Source of the DNA: Physcomitrium patens
Taxonomy: Eukaryota; Streptophyta; Bryopsida; Funariales; Funariaceae
Length of the DNA stretch: 64,000 nucleotides
Direction: 5' to 3'
Assembly (NCBI RefSeq): GCF_000002425.4
Contig: NC_037256.1
Coordinates: forward strand, 5,203,087-5,267,086
The position numbers and the translations under genes were made by a program. The notes beneath the pieces were generated by a model. The model ran no database searches and had not been told where the DNA came from. It was given only the letters and a program-made list of their open reading frames with translations. This document shows positions 50,489-63,214 of the stretch, piece by piece; within the stretch, counting starts at the first letter, position 1; each line of letters opens with the position of its first letter.

Positions 50489-51339
50489 AGATGCTCCACA
50501 TGTACCCACGTTGTCAGCTTGCGTTGGTCGCAAGACTCTGTCAATTCCGGTTGAGAGATAATCTGATGATGCTTGTGGCTGCTCTCTGTTGGCCGATTGA
50601 TCAATTGGCTGTATTGACCTACCTGTTCGGATGTTAGCATGAAAGTTGAGCATTCAATATGGATTGATAGTTTTCTAGCATTTGTTTTATGTATCAGCTT
50701 AAACGACGATAGCATTCAATTTTCATTGCCATAGTTTGGTAACAAATTAGTAAATTTTACTCAGAAATGTTTTTATTCATGCAATTTTCAATCGATTTGT
50801 AGAGATTTAAAGTATTCGTGAACTGAAATAGGACGAATATGTATATGACAATTTGAACTAATGATGTATTACAATATTTTTGTGGTGAAGAACATTTTGT
50901 TCTATAACTACAGTTAATCTTAAAACTTTGTTTCTTTATTGATGGTAGTTAGATGATGCTTGAAGTTAGCAAAAGAGGGTAGAATTGTGTCACTTCATAA
51001 AATTTTGTAAAGAAGCGCATTACTTATAGAAAAGAAGTGTAAATGTTCTAAATTTTTATATTTTCTAACATTTTCTTAACAACATTAAGGAAATGTTAAG
51101 TTAAGTTTGAAGAAAGTAGAAAATCAAAAAAAAAAAAAAAATGACTAAAGACAAAAATGATTTAAGAGATTTTAAATTTGTGAAAATATAACTTTCAAGA
51201 TTTTATTGATTAGTTTACTTTATTTTATTTTATTTTAAATAAATAAATAAAACATAACACTTTGACAAACTTTTCAATATTATTCTTTTAATACATCTAT
51301 TATTCAAAAACTAAATTATAGCCATAACAAAACAAAATA
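50234..51339. other. 3' flank of the transporter and AT-rich intergenic DNA
   Basis: The first 450 bp keep host-like composition and probably hold the 3' UTR, including a GA microsatellite. After about 50.7 kb the DNA is AT-rich, with a poly-A run near 51125. No other gene is seen. Antisense open frames at 50012-50715 are shadows of the last exon and the GA repeat. Confidence 0.6.
50460..50487. repeat. (GA)n microsatellite
   Basis: An uninterrupted GA run of about 28 bp, just after the transporter stop codon and probably in its 3' UTR. Confidence 0.95.
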
Positions 51340-51463
51340 ATTAAATGCTAAGTAGAAGTTTTTATTATATCTTTAAATTTTATTATTCTATAATGATTTA
51401 TATAAATTTTTATTATTTAAAATTTAATTAATTTCATTTGAATACATGAGTATGTCCATGACA
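51340..51463 (-). repeat. Partial 3' LTR of chromovirus 2
   Basis: Only about 120 bp resembles the LTR: it ends CATGAGTATGTCCATGACA and matches 57170-57294 loosely. Below about 51340 the sequence no longer resembles the LTR. Confidence 0.6.
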
Positions 51464-51475
51464 TTATCCCCCCTT
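51464..51475 (-). other. Polypurine tract of chromovirus 2
   Basis: The minus strand reads AAGGGGGGATAA immediately before the TGTCATGG start of the 3' LTR, the expected place for plus-strand priming in this family. Confidence 0.8.
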
Positions 51476-54400
51476 CTAGGGACGAGTTCCATGAGGAGCG
51501 GTCATCATATGTTGAAAAAATCTATGATGCGACAAATTGTATTCGCCACATACTCTAATCTTTGTTCTCTTCAAAGATGATTGATAGGGCCTCTCAACCA
51601 TCGGTAGTGTCCCATACTAGAGCAGGAAGACCACCCAATTATTTGATCATTGTTGAGGCCTTCATAACTTCCTTCGAATAGAACATTTGGAACACCATCA
51701 TAAGTTGTTCTTACTTCGAGTAAATCACCAAACATCGGGAGTCTCTTCCCAAGTCGTGATACCAAACGCGTTGTATCTCGCCATCTATTCGAGGAAGAAC
51801 ATGTCGTTCTTGAAGATCTTCATCTCGATTGCGTCGTCTTGAAGGTTGTAACAATCATAACGTCTCATCTGGCAGGTCAGCAAATGAAGGCTCTTGAATC
51901 GAATCCGCTGGTTGTTGATTCTCCATCTTCCGAGCTTCACAACTACAAAGAAACTATAAACAAGGATTGAAAGTAGAATATTATCTTGCCTAGATGTTGT
52001 TTCTTTTATAAAGAAGGTTTTCATCTTGACTTTGATGGATGTCGTTGATGAAAAGTCTCCACCGCCTTTGCTGTATTTGCAAGATTCTTTACTGGCTCCT
52101 ATGTGCTTTCACTAATATTATATCCGTGCCAATGGACAAGATATTTTAATTTATTTCAGCACCGCCTTGAATCTAAGACTTCTTCTACTTCAAACTCTTC
52201 ATTATTGTCCACTTCTATAGGAGGAGGTGGAGCTTGTCGTCTTTTTGGTCTGTCCACTGTCTTGTATGGTTTAAGAAGAGACATGTGGAATACTAGATGG
52301 ATTTTCATTGACTCCGGTAGATGTAAACGATATGCGAGTGGATTGATTTGTGTAGAAATAGAAAATGGTCTCAACCTTCGATAGTCCAACTTGTCACAAG
52401 GACGAGTGGTCTTGATAATTCGACAAAGTAGCCATACCTTATCACCCAAGTGAAATGGTGGTTGTTCTTTTCAATAGACATCTGCATTGACCTTTTGTTG
52501 TTCTTGAACCTCTTTTAACTACACCTTCATCGTTGCATATAGCTCTGACAAATGAATCGCCAAATCTTTCGCAGCAAGATTATCAACTTTTGAAAAGTCA
52601 AAAGTATCAAGTCGTACATGATAACCATAATTAACAAAGAAAGGTGTTTGTTTTATAGAAGAATGTACCGTGTTATTGTAAGCAAACTTTGCCAATGGCA
52701 AAAGAGTTGTCCAATCAACTTGTTGGTAGTTAATAGTACATCTTAAATATTGCTCCAAAACTTGATTAACACGCTCTGTTTGTCCATCAGTTTGAAGATG
52801 GAATGCCAAAGATAGTTTTATATCCACTTTTAGAATCTTAAAAAGAGTCTGCCAAAATCTTGATACAAATTGACTTCTCCTATCTGAAATAATATCCTTG
52901 GGTAATCCATAATAGCGATAGATATTGTCAAGAAAGAACTTAGTTGTTTCTTCACCTGTGATAGATTTTGTACATGGTACAAAATATGCCATCTTGATTA
53001 AACGAGCTACTATCACGAATATAGAGTCATAAGAATCTGAGATTGGAAGATCCGTGATGAAGTCCATAGAAACAGAAGACCATGATTGTTCTGGAGTGAG
53101 TAATGGCTGAAGAAGTCCAAAAGGTCGATGATGATGAGTTTTTGATCTTGAGCAAATATCAAATGATTGTACAAAATCTTTGACTACCTTCCACATTTGA
53201 GGTCACCAAAAATCCCTAGATATCAGCTCCAAAGTCTTATTGTATCCAAAATGTCCTATTATTGGGAAAGCGTGACGAGCTTGAAGAATACATAAACGTG
53301 CTTCTCCTTCTGGAACATATAGGCGTCCTTCAAAATAGAATAGGTTGTTTTTGAACTCAAATTTAGAGGGATCATGAGATTTAAAAGAATTATTCTTGAT
53401 ATCATGAACAAGAGGGTCTAAAGACATACTTAACTGGACTTGCTTGAGAAAAGTTAAATCAATAGTCAATGTTGATTTTATTGCTCAAAGATGAAATTGC
53501 TCTGACTTCAAGACAACCGTTCTTTGTTGCTCAAAAGCTGCATCTCCTTCTTTTGGTACAAGATAAGAATGTCTAGACAAGGCATCAGATAAATCTTGTT
53601 ATTTTTCTGGCCGATAAATGATGATGAACTCGAATCTTGATAAAGACATGCTCCAATGAGCTTGGCGATGATTTAATACGCGTGTTGACATGAAATACTC
53701 GAGCTTCTTGTGATCCGTATACACAATGACTGGACTGGAAGTGCCTTCTAGATAATGATGCTATTCTTGAAAAGAATCCACAATTATAAGAAGTTCTTTG
53801 TCATGGATCTCATAATTGATTTTTGTTGCTGAGAATTTTCTTGAATGAAAGGCTACTGGATGAAGTTTGTCATCTGTTTCCATTTGTGACAAAATCGCAC
53901 CCAGAGCAAAGTCTGATGCATCTGTTTCCATAAAGAACGCTTTAGAAAAATCAACACGATACAAGATTGGTGCAGAAACAAACGCTATCTTCAAAGATTC
54001 AAAAGCAACTTCCGCTTCTTGATTCCATTGGAGTTTGTCTTTACAAGTCAAACGTGTAAGTGGAGCTATAACTCGAGAGAAGTCTTTGATGAAGATCCAA
54101 TAGTAGTTGGCAAATCCCAAAAAGCATTGGACATCTCTTACTGTTTTTGGGATCTTCCAATCTATAATAGTTTGAATTTTCTTAGGATCCATCATAAGTC
54201 CATCATTTGAAATGATCTAACCTAAAAAATCAACTTGAGTAGTATAGAATATACACTTTTCTATCTTGGCATAGAGTCCCACATCTCTTAATTTTTGTAA
54301 CACATGACAAACATGAAGTTCATGTTTTTTTGGATTCTTAGAATAAATCAAGATGTCGTCTAGATAACAGACCACAAAATCTTCCAAAAACTCTCAAAAA

Positions 54401-56711
54401 ACATCATTCATTAGATGTTGAAAATTTGTTGGTGCCTTTGTAAGTTTAAAAGGCATGACGTTGTATTCAAAATATCCACACCTAGTTCGAAATGCAGTCT
54501 TCTATTCATCTCTTTCTTTGATGCGTATTAGATTGTATGTTCCCTAGAGATTTATTTTTGTATAGATCTTAGCTTGATTCAGCTGATCAAGAAGTCCTGA
54601 TATTAAAGGTAGTGGATACCTGTTCTTGATGGTAATCTTGTTGAGTCCTCAATAATCAACACACATCCACAATGATCCATCTTTTTTCTTCACAAATAGA
54701 ATTGGAGCTCCTGCTTGAGATTTAGAATGGCATATGAAATTTTTGGTTAGATTTTCTTCAATATACTCCTTGAGTTCAGTCAACTCATTTTGTGATAAAT
54801 TGTAGATTGGTCCAAATGGCGATTGTGCTCCTTCTTGAAGGTCAATTGAGCAATCATAGGGACAATGTTTTGGGAGTGTATTCGCATTCTTTTTTTCAAA
54901 TATATCTTGAAATTCTTGATATTGGCTTGGAATGCCACGTGAAATCTTTGCACCATTAGAAACGGGTGTGGCATAAATAATATATGGTGATTCTTTCATA
55001 GCAGCATGCAAGAAAACTTTTGCACCTATAAACATGGGTTTAATTGAACTGGACTTATAACTCTCTACTTCATTAATTACACTGTTAGTTATACTTTTAG
55101 AAAAAGTAAGAATTTGGGAAATCCAATCTATTTGAGGGTTGTATTTTTCTAACCACGATAAACCTAAAATGACTAGATTATAGAGAGATCTAATGATATT
55201 AAATACTACAAAGCTATTATGACCATTGATTATTACTTCTATAGGAAGGATTTCGTGAGTAATATCTATAGAAGACAATGAACGACCATCTATGACTTCT
55301 ACATGAACAGGTTTAGTTTTCTTTATTAAAGATATGCTATGTCTTTTAGTAAATTTTTCATCTAAGAAACATACTAAGGCTCGTGAATCTAACAAGACAG
55401 AGGCTTTGTAATGTTTAGGTCCTAAAATAACATTTAATGTAAAACAAGGAGAGAGCTCTGAGGAGAGAATAGGATCTTTACTAGATATTGTACAAGGTTT
55501 CAGCGATACGGTCTCTATTATAGTTGGACAAACTCATTTTCCAACATATTGTCTTCTTTGATAGCCATACTCCTCATTTTGTGGTTGCATTGTTTCTTTG
55601 GACAATGTTGAGCAGTGTGTTTTGATTCTTCACAATATAAACATAATCCTTCTTAACGACGACGAGTCTTTTCTTGCTCAGTAAGAGGTTTGAAATGTAC
55701 TTCATCAATTTGCATATCCTCTACTTCCAAACGTATGTGTTGAAGAGATGTTGGTGTTACCATTGAATTATAGTAATGTTGAGGTCCACTTATACAGTTC
55801 TCAGATTGAAATTCAAAAAGGTGATTGTCACACTTCATAGCAAAGTCAATTGCTTGATTCAATGTATAAAGATCATGTAAGTTGAGCATTAATTTTTTAC
55901 CTCATATTGTAATCCGTAGAAAAATTGGCTAATAAGTGCAGCATCATCCCACTTGATATCAATTGCAAGTTATCGAAATTGTAAAGCATACAACATTACT
56001 AATTGATTACCTTGTCATAAAATATGGATCTTATTGGTTGCAACACAAATTGCATCATGTTCTCCATACATGGATCGAAACTCTACCAGAAAAGCCTCTA
56101 GATTATCCAATATTGGATCTCGTCGTTCAAGAAAAGATAAAAACCACAATAGTGCTGAACTTGAAAGAAGAATACCAATGAATCTAACTTGCGATCTTGG
56201 AGTTGAATAGCTTTGGGATTGAAGTTCAATCACAAGTTGTCATTGATTGATAAATCCTCGAAACTTAGATTTGATGCCATCAAACTTCTCAGGTAGGGCA
56301 ATTCTTGGTTCTCTAATACTGGAAGGGCGTTCCACCATAGGAGAAAGGACATGATTTGGTGCAGATGTTGAAGTAGCTCCAACCATTTTTATATCTCCAC
56401 TTCCTGCCAATCTTGTTGCTCCTTGCGGTGGTAAATTGAGTTGATGCATCGCAAGCATTAACTCCCTCAATCGCTCTTGCATTTGTGCCATTCCACTCTT
56501 CATTTCAATAAGTTCTGCCATGATAACACTTAGAAAAGAGAAGGTGTCTAATATTGCTCAAGACAAATAGAAGAGAGGACTTGAGAACAAAGAAAATATT
56601 AAAGACAATATCAGTTTAAAAGAGGGTAATCCGTAACTTCTAATATGCTTATATCTTATCAAGAAAAAGAGGTAATCCACTCTTAATCAAGATTAGACAA
56701 AGCTCTGATAT

Positions 56712-57294
56712 TGTAGGTGTACTCTTCTCAATCTGTCAAGGACAAGAACTTGATGAAAAAGCAATTTAGACAAGTGAGCCTTCACTCAAAGAAAGATAAC
56801 AAAATATAAATAAACAAGTATGTATATTGAAAGAGAAACTGGAATGGCTATTGCCAAAAGACAAGAAAACTAGAGACCCTTGAAACTAGACTAGAAGCAA
56901 GAAAGGAGTTGACAAGAGTGAAGAAGGCTTCACTCTTGTCTCTATATATACTATCTAACTAGGGGCTATGTGGCGACATTCTATAGGACCTCCAATATGT
57001 GTTGATTTTGTAGGACACATGCCTTGACTTACAAGGCAAGTTTTTCTACGTATAGGCCACATTGTTAGCTTGGTCTTCAAGCTAATAACATGTGTGGCAC
57101 ATGACCAACTTGTTGACTACGTTTCTAATCCAAAAAGTCAATTAAAGACACCTATAAAGTCAAAGCATCATCTATGAAGCTTCTAAGAAGCTTCTATATC
57201 AAATATTATAGAATTAATTTATTTTTATCTACTTTTACTTACTTCTACCTATTTATATATGTAATTATTGGCTTACATGAGTATGTTCGTGATA
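56712..57294 (-). repeat. 5' LTR of chromovirus 2
   Basis: 583 bp. The lower end is TG next to a GCTCTGATAT primer-binding-like string. The upper end aligns with the 3' LTR through CATGAGTATGT. Homologous with both LTRs of chromovirus 1. Confidence 0.85.
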
Positions 57295-58715
57295 ATTACA
57301 TAATATTAGTAAAGAAATCCTATATACAAATGTGCATCTATAAATTACTTTATAAAATAAAAATGATTTTTTTATCTTCTATTAAAATTTCTATTAATAT
57401 AAATATATATTTTTCCTATTGAGGTACTAAAATTAAAAATGTATATTTGAAGACATAAAATAAACTATAAATAAATAAATAAATTATGAAGATATTTACT
57501 TTTTTTATTTTTTGATTCTTTTAAACTTGTAGATATCTAAAGCAACTTCTAATGTGTAACAAAAATATATTAAGTTACATTTTTTTATAAATTTATTTTT
57601 ATTTTTATATTTTATTGAACTTGTATTCTTATAAAAATTTAAAATTCTATTAAAATCTCAATATCTTGATATAGAATTTAAATCTAAATTCTTATAAAAT
57701 ATTTTTGAGAGTTTTGTAACTATTTAATAGGATTCTAATACAAAATATTAAATAATAAGAATATAAGATATATTAGAAAATAGAAAAATAAAGCTTGAAT
57801 TTAAAAAAATAAAAAATAAAATATAAATTATTTGCTTGGTCTTCTATTATTGATGTAAATTATTTTAGACTTGCATATATGTTGCTTGTCATTGATAAAG
57901 TAAGATTTTAGCATATTTATAATGGCTCTTTTGATAAATTAAAATAAATATATATATAGAGTTAGTTAATCTAATTACATAATTTAAGAAATTTTACTTT
58001 ATATTTTATTTTTATATTCAATTGGTGTATAATTTTATATTAATATTTTTAATTTTATTTAAATTATGATAATATTTAATTAATTGATTATCTAATTTTT
58101 AAAATTAAAATATAAATAAATAAATTTTATGATAATTTTCTTTAAATATGGTTTATTAGTCATTTAATTAAGAAAAATCATGAAAAAAGTAAAATTTAAA
58201 ATTCTAATTAAGATACAAAAATAAAAATAAAAATAAAAATAAAATAAAAAGTTTTAGAAATTTACTTTAATACTTCTTCATTGCAATACTTAAAGCATAA
58301 CTTAAATAAAATTTTAAATCTTATTATCTTCTTTTACATCAAAATTTTTAATTTTTATTTGAAAAAAAATATAATTTATTTTGTGATAATTTTTATTTTT
58401 AATTTTTGCTCAATTTTTATTTTTTTATTATTTTTATTTTATTTTATTTTATTTTTTTATTTATTCAAGTGGAATTAAAACTCTTTTAACCAATTTTCTT
58501 TACATATGCATCTTGTCTTTTATTTTATACAGTGTTTGGTTGATTTTTTTTCTTTTTTCTACTGTAATACACATCTTCTAATCTTTTGTCTTATATTTGC
58601 ATCCAAATTTTTATTAAAATAAATAAGCTATATCATTGAGATTATTATTTTAGTTCTAAAAGAGTTTTATGCAACATATTAATAAGTCAAAAAATAAATA
58701 AATACTACTATATTT
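57295..58715. other. AT-rich intergenic DNA
   Basis: No gene seen. It is very AT-rich, with an AAAAT-type repeat near 58210-58250 and long T/A runs near 58330-58460. The open frame at 58281-58478 is a low-complexity Phe/Ile/Leu run and is not called. Confidence 0.6.
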
Positions 58716-59450
58716 TGAAGTAAGAGAATGCTATGGAAGAAGAGTACAAATTACTCATAGACAATGGAACATGGAAAATGATCCAACTTCTACCAAATTG
58801 ATCTTTAATTGGTTGGTAGTAGGTGTTTAAAACCAAGAAAGATGCAATGAATAATATTGTGAGATACAAGGCTAGATTGGTTGCCAAAGGCTTCTTATAA
58901 GTTGTAAGTCTTAATTTCAATGAAACATTTGCTTTCATGGTCATATTCAACATTATTAGAACTATTAAGGCAATCCAGGCAATAATAGACTTGGAGATGC
59001 ATCAAATGGATGTGAAGATGGCTTTCTTAAATGGAAAATTAGAAGAGGATATCTATATAGATCAACCTCAAAAATTTGTTGAAGAAAGCAAACAACACCT
59101 TGTTTGTAAGTTGAAGAAATCTTTGTATGGGTACAAGCAATAACCAAGGGCATTGTATCAACATATTGACACATTCTTCTTGAATGAAGAATTTGAAAAA
59201 AATAAGGCTGATTATTCCATGTATGTGATGCAATTAAGTGAATTCATATTGATTATCATCTTTTATGTTGATGATTTGATCATCTTAATCAACACATTAA
59301 AAATGATAGATTGATTGAAAGCAATTTTTTTTAAAAAAGTATGAGATGAGTGATTTGAATGAGCTTTACTATTATTTAATAATGAAGTTTGTCAGAGATC
59401 ACTACTAGATTTGAATAAAATAATAATAATAATAATAATTTAATGATTGT
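58716..59450 (+). mobile_element. Ty1/copia reverse transcriptase fragment, broken
   Basis: Plus-strand copia RT words in order: the region before RT (about 58730-58780, MEEEYKLLIDNGTWK), VRYKARLVAKGF, then DVKMAFLNGKLEEDIYIDQP, LKKSLYGYKQ and a YVDDLI-type block near 59260. No LTR or other domain is seen, so this is a truncated fossil with several breaks. The words differ from the copia at 5.3-8.3 kb, indicating another family. Confidence 0.85.
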
Positions 59451-59523
59451 TGTCAAGAATAGGATGCTAAGTATTGGTGGAGGGATTATTCTTCAAAGAA
59501 GATGTAAGGCAGCTTGACTTCTC

Positions 59524-59703
59524 TACTATTACTGCTAATCTATGAGCTCATTATTATTTCAACTTCTCAACCAATATATAGATTACTATTACTGCTAATC
59601 TATGAGCTCATTACTATTTCAACTTCTCAACCAATATATAGATTACTATTACTGCTAATCTATGAGCTCATTATTATTTCAACTTCTCAACCAATATATA
59701 GAT
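59524..59703 (+). repeat. Tandem repeat, 3 x 60 bp
   Basis: Three head-to-tail units of exactly 60 bp, each beginning ACTATTACTGCTAATC. The units are almost identical: unit 2 has one internal T-to-C change. Because 60 is divisible by three, one frame stays open through all three (59514-59705) and repeats a 20-residue unit containing LLLLLIYEL. The near identity means recent amplification or sequencing-level homogenisation. It lies just past the copia fragment. I have no reason to believe the frame is expressed. Confidence 0.95.
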
Positions 59704-60391
59704 GATCTACAAACTTGTATCCAAAATGTCTAGCTTTAGTCTAAGAGAACACTATCTGTAACTAGGTCAGTGTGATTGACCCACTTTCATTCTGTTATTT
59801 TCATTGTCCACGGAAGATAATTTGTACCCAGAGTTAGGTCCCTAAAAACCAAATTCACCGATAGGAACGAAGATGGTACTACAGAACTGAGATACAGATC
59901 GCTCTGACAAACAACAAACAGCATAACAACTAACATGCAAGTGTAAGTGTCAAACCTCAAATGAAGTACTAACTGATAGGTCAGCTTTATGACAAGAGCC
60001 GTGCAGTTCAATAAACACCTCTTAGCCTTTAAGTTGTCAGACTGATACACAAGGACGCCGTGATTCTTTGACAGTCGTCCAAACGCATCTTTCTATTGAA
60101 TATTTCATTCAACTCCTTCAGTGCCGGCAGCGTCTCGCTGGATGCGACAAATAAAATGGTACTTGTTCAAGCAGAGAAGTTCGATCCACTCTATTTCTGA
60201 TCTCACACCCCGAGTGGATCCCCCAATTTCTGTTAAGCTGGCAAAGGGAATAGATCATAAGAAACTCCAAACTTGAAGGAATGTTGCGAAAACCTAAGTC
60301 ATTTCTTAGGTCAGTTCTGTGAAAAATTACCCAAGAGGTGCGAGAGTGGCGTTGTCGACTCACTTGACCGCGAGTGTCGAGAACGTGTACA
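59704..60391. other. Upstream region of the oxidase pseudogene
   Basis: Host-like composition from about 59.75 kb. No gene is recognised. Frames on both strands (59787-60050 minus, 60118-60474 minus, 60273-60467 plus) carry no motif and overlap the pseudogene start. Confidence 0.5.
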
Positions 60392-62410
60392 ATGTCTTGG
60401 AGAACGGTGGTCGGAGTTGTGGTTTTTCTGCAAATCTTATTGGGTCGTCGATTGGCGAATGTCGTAGCCGGCAATGACGATTCCTATACATTGACCCAGG
60501 AATTTGTGAGCGAGGCCTTGTAGCAGCAAGATGAGAATGCGCTCTACTCTGCAGGTGGCTTCGTGAAATGCGTTTCTGACATCCAAACCACCCCGAAAAG
60601 CACCGAGGAAGTTAGAGAGATCATCAACCGATATACATCAGTTGACAAGCTAGTGAGGATCCGTGCCACTCGGCGGGGATCTCACACCCCGAGTGAGATG
60701 GCCTGTGCAGGAAGGCGGGACAGCACAAAGCTGGAATTCGATTCAAACACAAACCTGGAGACCACGGATGATGGAGAACTCGGAGGAGTTACCTCAATCA
60801 CTCTGCTCCTCCACCTGATGAATCGAATAGTATCTGTTGATACGGATCAAAAGAAGATCACCGTGGAGGCTGGAATGACGCTTCACAACCTGGCGAACGC
60901 CGCCGAAGCAAACAACATGTCGGTTCTTGCAGGGGCACTCTCCATTTACGGGAACCTGACACTCGGCGGAGTAATATCAAGCTCCGCTCATGGGTCTGGG
61001 CTGGGAAGCACATGCAGCCTCGGCGATTTGGTGACGAAGGCAAAGTGGGTGAATGGAAGGGGAGAAGTAATCGTCAGTGATGCACAAACAAAGAAGGGGG
61101 CTAAAGAATTGAAAGCTTTAATTGGAGGGTTAGGCCTCTTGGGCATCATTACAGAGTTCACTCTGCAGCTGGAACCATACTCCTGGACAATCGTGGAAAC
61201 GCGAAACGATTTGCATGATGCGAACATTGTAGCTGAGTTGAAAAACATGCTGCAAAACGAGACCCCTCACGTCATAAGTTTTTGGCGCCCTGACTTCAGC
61301 ACATACAGAGCCATTCTGTTCACACCTGTGAAATCCGAGGATGCGCTCACCGCAACAGCCCCAGCGTTTGATCCGAATGCACGGGCTGCTTACATGGCTG
61401 GTGTAGATAGTGGAGTCGCAAGTAAGATCAGTGAGGTGATGGCTGCTTGGGGGGATGAGGATACATCAGATTCTGCGGATTTGTTGAATGAAGGTCAGCG
61501 GATTACTTCATTCTCAAACCTTTCACTATTTCTAAGTTCTCGTTCTTGCTTTTCCTGAATCCTGCTCCTGTAAGTAACCCAAATCCTCTGCTCCAACCTG
61601 CTGCTTGCAGCTTGGGAGACGCAACGAGCAGAATTCCAATGGTGATAGACGGAACTGGATTGCCAGTCGCCCACGCAACTCTTCCCACCAATCATGCAAT
61701 GCTATCGGCGTTATGCTCACCGAAGTGTATCTACCAACAATCTCACGTGGGGGCAGTTTCTGAGGATATGGGGCTCGCAATCAAATTCTCCCGGTTGGAG
61801 GAGAGGGTGCAAGATGTTAAAGCCATAGTCAAAGCAGAGCTTGCCGAAGTAGAAGCTCGCCTCCAGAACCGATACGGACGTACAATAAAAGCTTGTTTGC
61901 CGATTCGGCAGGGGAAGCGAAAACCTATTACAAACAAACGCCGGCACCGAAGACGTCGCTTGGGTCCAATGGACCATGATGACTTCCGCTGCGACTCCTC
62001 AGAAGCCTGGTAAACAAGCACCCATGTCGGAGACACTTGAGCAGCTAACCCTGTGCAAATACTAAGGCCGACCGCACTGGGGAAAGAACCAGGAGCGCAT
62101 ATTTCGCCACCCAAGATGCAGTGTGCGAGACAATTACCCAGCTTCGAATTTCGCTAAGATGATCGCATTGCAACAACACCACGACCCTTGCAAGGTCTTC
62201 CAGCCGGATCTCTTCCGTCATGTCTTGCACAGAAGCGCACCAAATTACTCCGGCCTCTGTGCACTTCAATTGTGGTGTTGCTGTGAGGCGGATGTGCACT
62301 GTCCCGAGAGGCATTCCTGTCATCCATCACCTGTCTATCCGGAGTACAAAATCTGTAAGCTAGGTTCCGCTAATCCAGAGCTCAACAAGCAACACAACGA
62401 TGAATTGTAG
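60392..62410 (+). pseudogene. L-gulono-1,4-lactone oxidase-like pseudogene
   Basis: The family oxidises aldonolactones such as L-gulonolactone to ascorbate with covalent FAD, in secretory or apoplastic compartments. The start at 60392 gives MSWRTVVGVVVFLQILLG, a signal-peptide-like N-terminus. It is followed by an FAD-binding domain (RIRATRRGSH with the His used for FAD attachment in relatives; GNLTLGGVISSSAHGSGLG; IGGLGLLGIITEFTL) to about 61490. The ALO domain keeps RPHWGKN near 62070, and a Cys-rich tail (LWCCCEADVHCPERHSCHPS) ends at a TAG at 62408-62410. Breaks: TAG at 60521-60523 (next to CAG CAA), a frame change near 61.55 kb and back near 61.89 kb, and TAA at 62063-62065 just before the HWGKN block. 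The first shift might instead be an intron, but GT-AG phases do not fit. Two stops by C-to-T change make loss of function likely. Confidence 0.85.
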
Positions 62411-63214
62411 GTGCAGTTACAAGCAAGTGGGTTCAATACTGAAAGGTCCGCGGGGTAGAGAATGAAGGGCGCGTCGGTAAAACTCACACACGCATCGTTC
62501 CCTGTGCTCCAACTGTCAAGTTTCAATAAGCATTAACTTTTTTGTTTCAAGCATTGAACTCCAAGTTTAATTACTCTCCATTCTGAACTAAAATGTTACT
62601 TCTCTTGTATGCATGAGGAACAACATTCATTTAAGTAAATCTGTATGTACACTTGTGTCAGGTTAACGTGACTTTGCCATAACATACCTCGTTTGATAAT
62701 ACAGGCGAAGTTTCGGTTATTCAAGGAAATTGAATCCATCATTCACTAACCCAAAATGAAATTGAATGTTTTATCTATGATTTTTAAACAGGCAGAATGG
62801 GTAACTTGTCCACAGCATGTGAAAATGCTCGAAACCCATCATACACAAAAAATGTCCACAAGAATTTTTCTTAAAGAGCACCTAGTCCCCAAGATACTCT
62901 TCCTACAAGGGATATATGCCTTTCAAATGAGGATACTACGCATCTGCTCAGGATATCAAACCAATATTTTAACCTTTCAAAATCGACCTAAAAGTACATG
63001 CAAGCAAGGGAGCACCGAATCTGAGTTATTTTTCTCATACTAATTGAGCCTTCCAAAGTTAATACCTTCACGCAAGCTGGAACATCTGGCTTATGATCCA
63101 CGAATGGCTGCTCGCAGAAGGAAGAGTTTAAAACTATTCTCATTTCAAGCTTAACATGCCTTTTGCGCCGCTTGCAGATTGTAGGTATGTTAATAATCTA
63201 AGACCTGCATAGGT
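62411..63214. other. Intergenic between two convergent host genes
   Basis: The 3' flanks of the oxidase pseudogene (plus) and the V-ATPase gene (minus). A 95-codon plus frame (62756-63043) has no motif. The part next to 63215 is probably the V-ATPase 3' UTR. Confidence 0.55.

Larger units (their letters stand above)
51340..57294 (-). mobile_element. Ty3/gypsy chromovirus 2, near full length, broken
   Basis: On the minus strand: 5' LTR (57294-56712), primer-binding region (56711-56702), gag (56521 to about 55.65 kb), a CCHC zinc knuckle (about 55.65-55.58 kb, CLYCEESKHTAQHC), protease (about 55.45-54.95 kb), RT (about 54.75-54.2 kb, FVKKKDGSLW), RNase H (about 54.0-53.6 kb, ETDASDFALGAIL), integrase (about 53.47-52.45 kb, MDFITDLPIS), chromodomain (about 52.2-52.03 kb, LVHWHGYNISEST), an extra module (about 52.02-51.48 kb), polypurine tract and a partial 3' LTR. 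Several breaks; otherwise the best preserved element here. Moderate age. Confidence 0.9.

Noticed and set aside
50012-50715. Long minus-strand frames with Ser-Leu repeats
   Set aside because: They are antisense to the last transporter exon and to the GA microsatellite, which creates the SLSLSL run.
58281-58478. Phe/Ile-rich 65-residue membrane-like frame
   Set aside because: It is low-complexity AT-rich translation with no start context and no family.
61494-61610. Intron in the oxidase gene
   Set aside because: A GT near 61494 and TTGCAG near 61610 look like borders, but the phases do not restore the oxidase frame, and the sequence between reads as oxidase-like protein in one frame or the other.
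61495-62323. Several minus-strand frames over the oxidase
   Set aside because: They are antisense shadows. The plus strand has the FAD, HWGKN and Cys-rich motifs.
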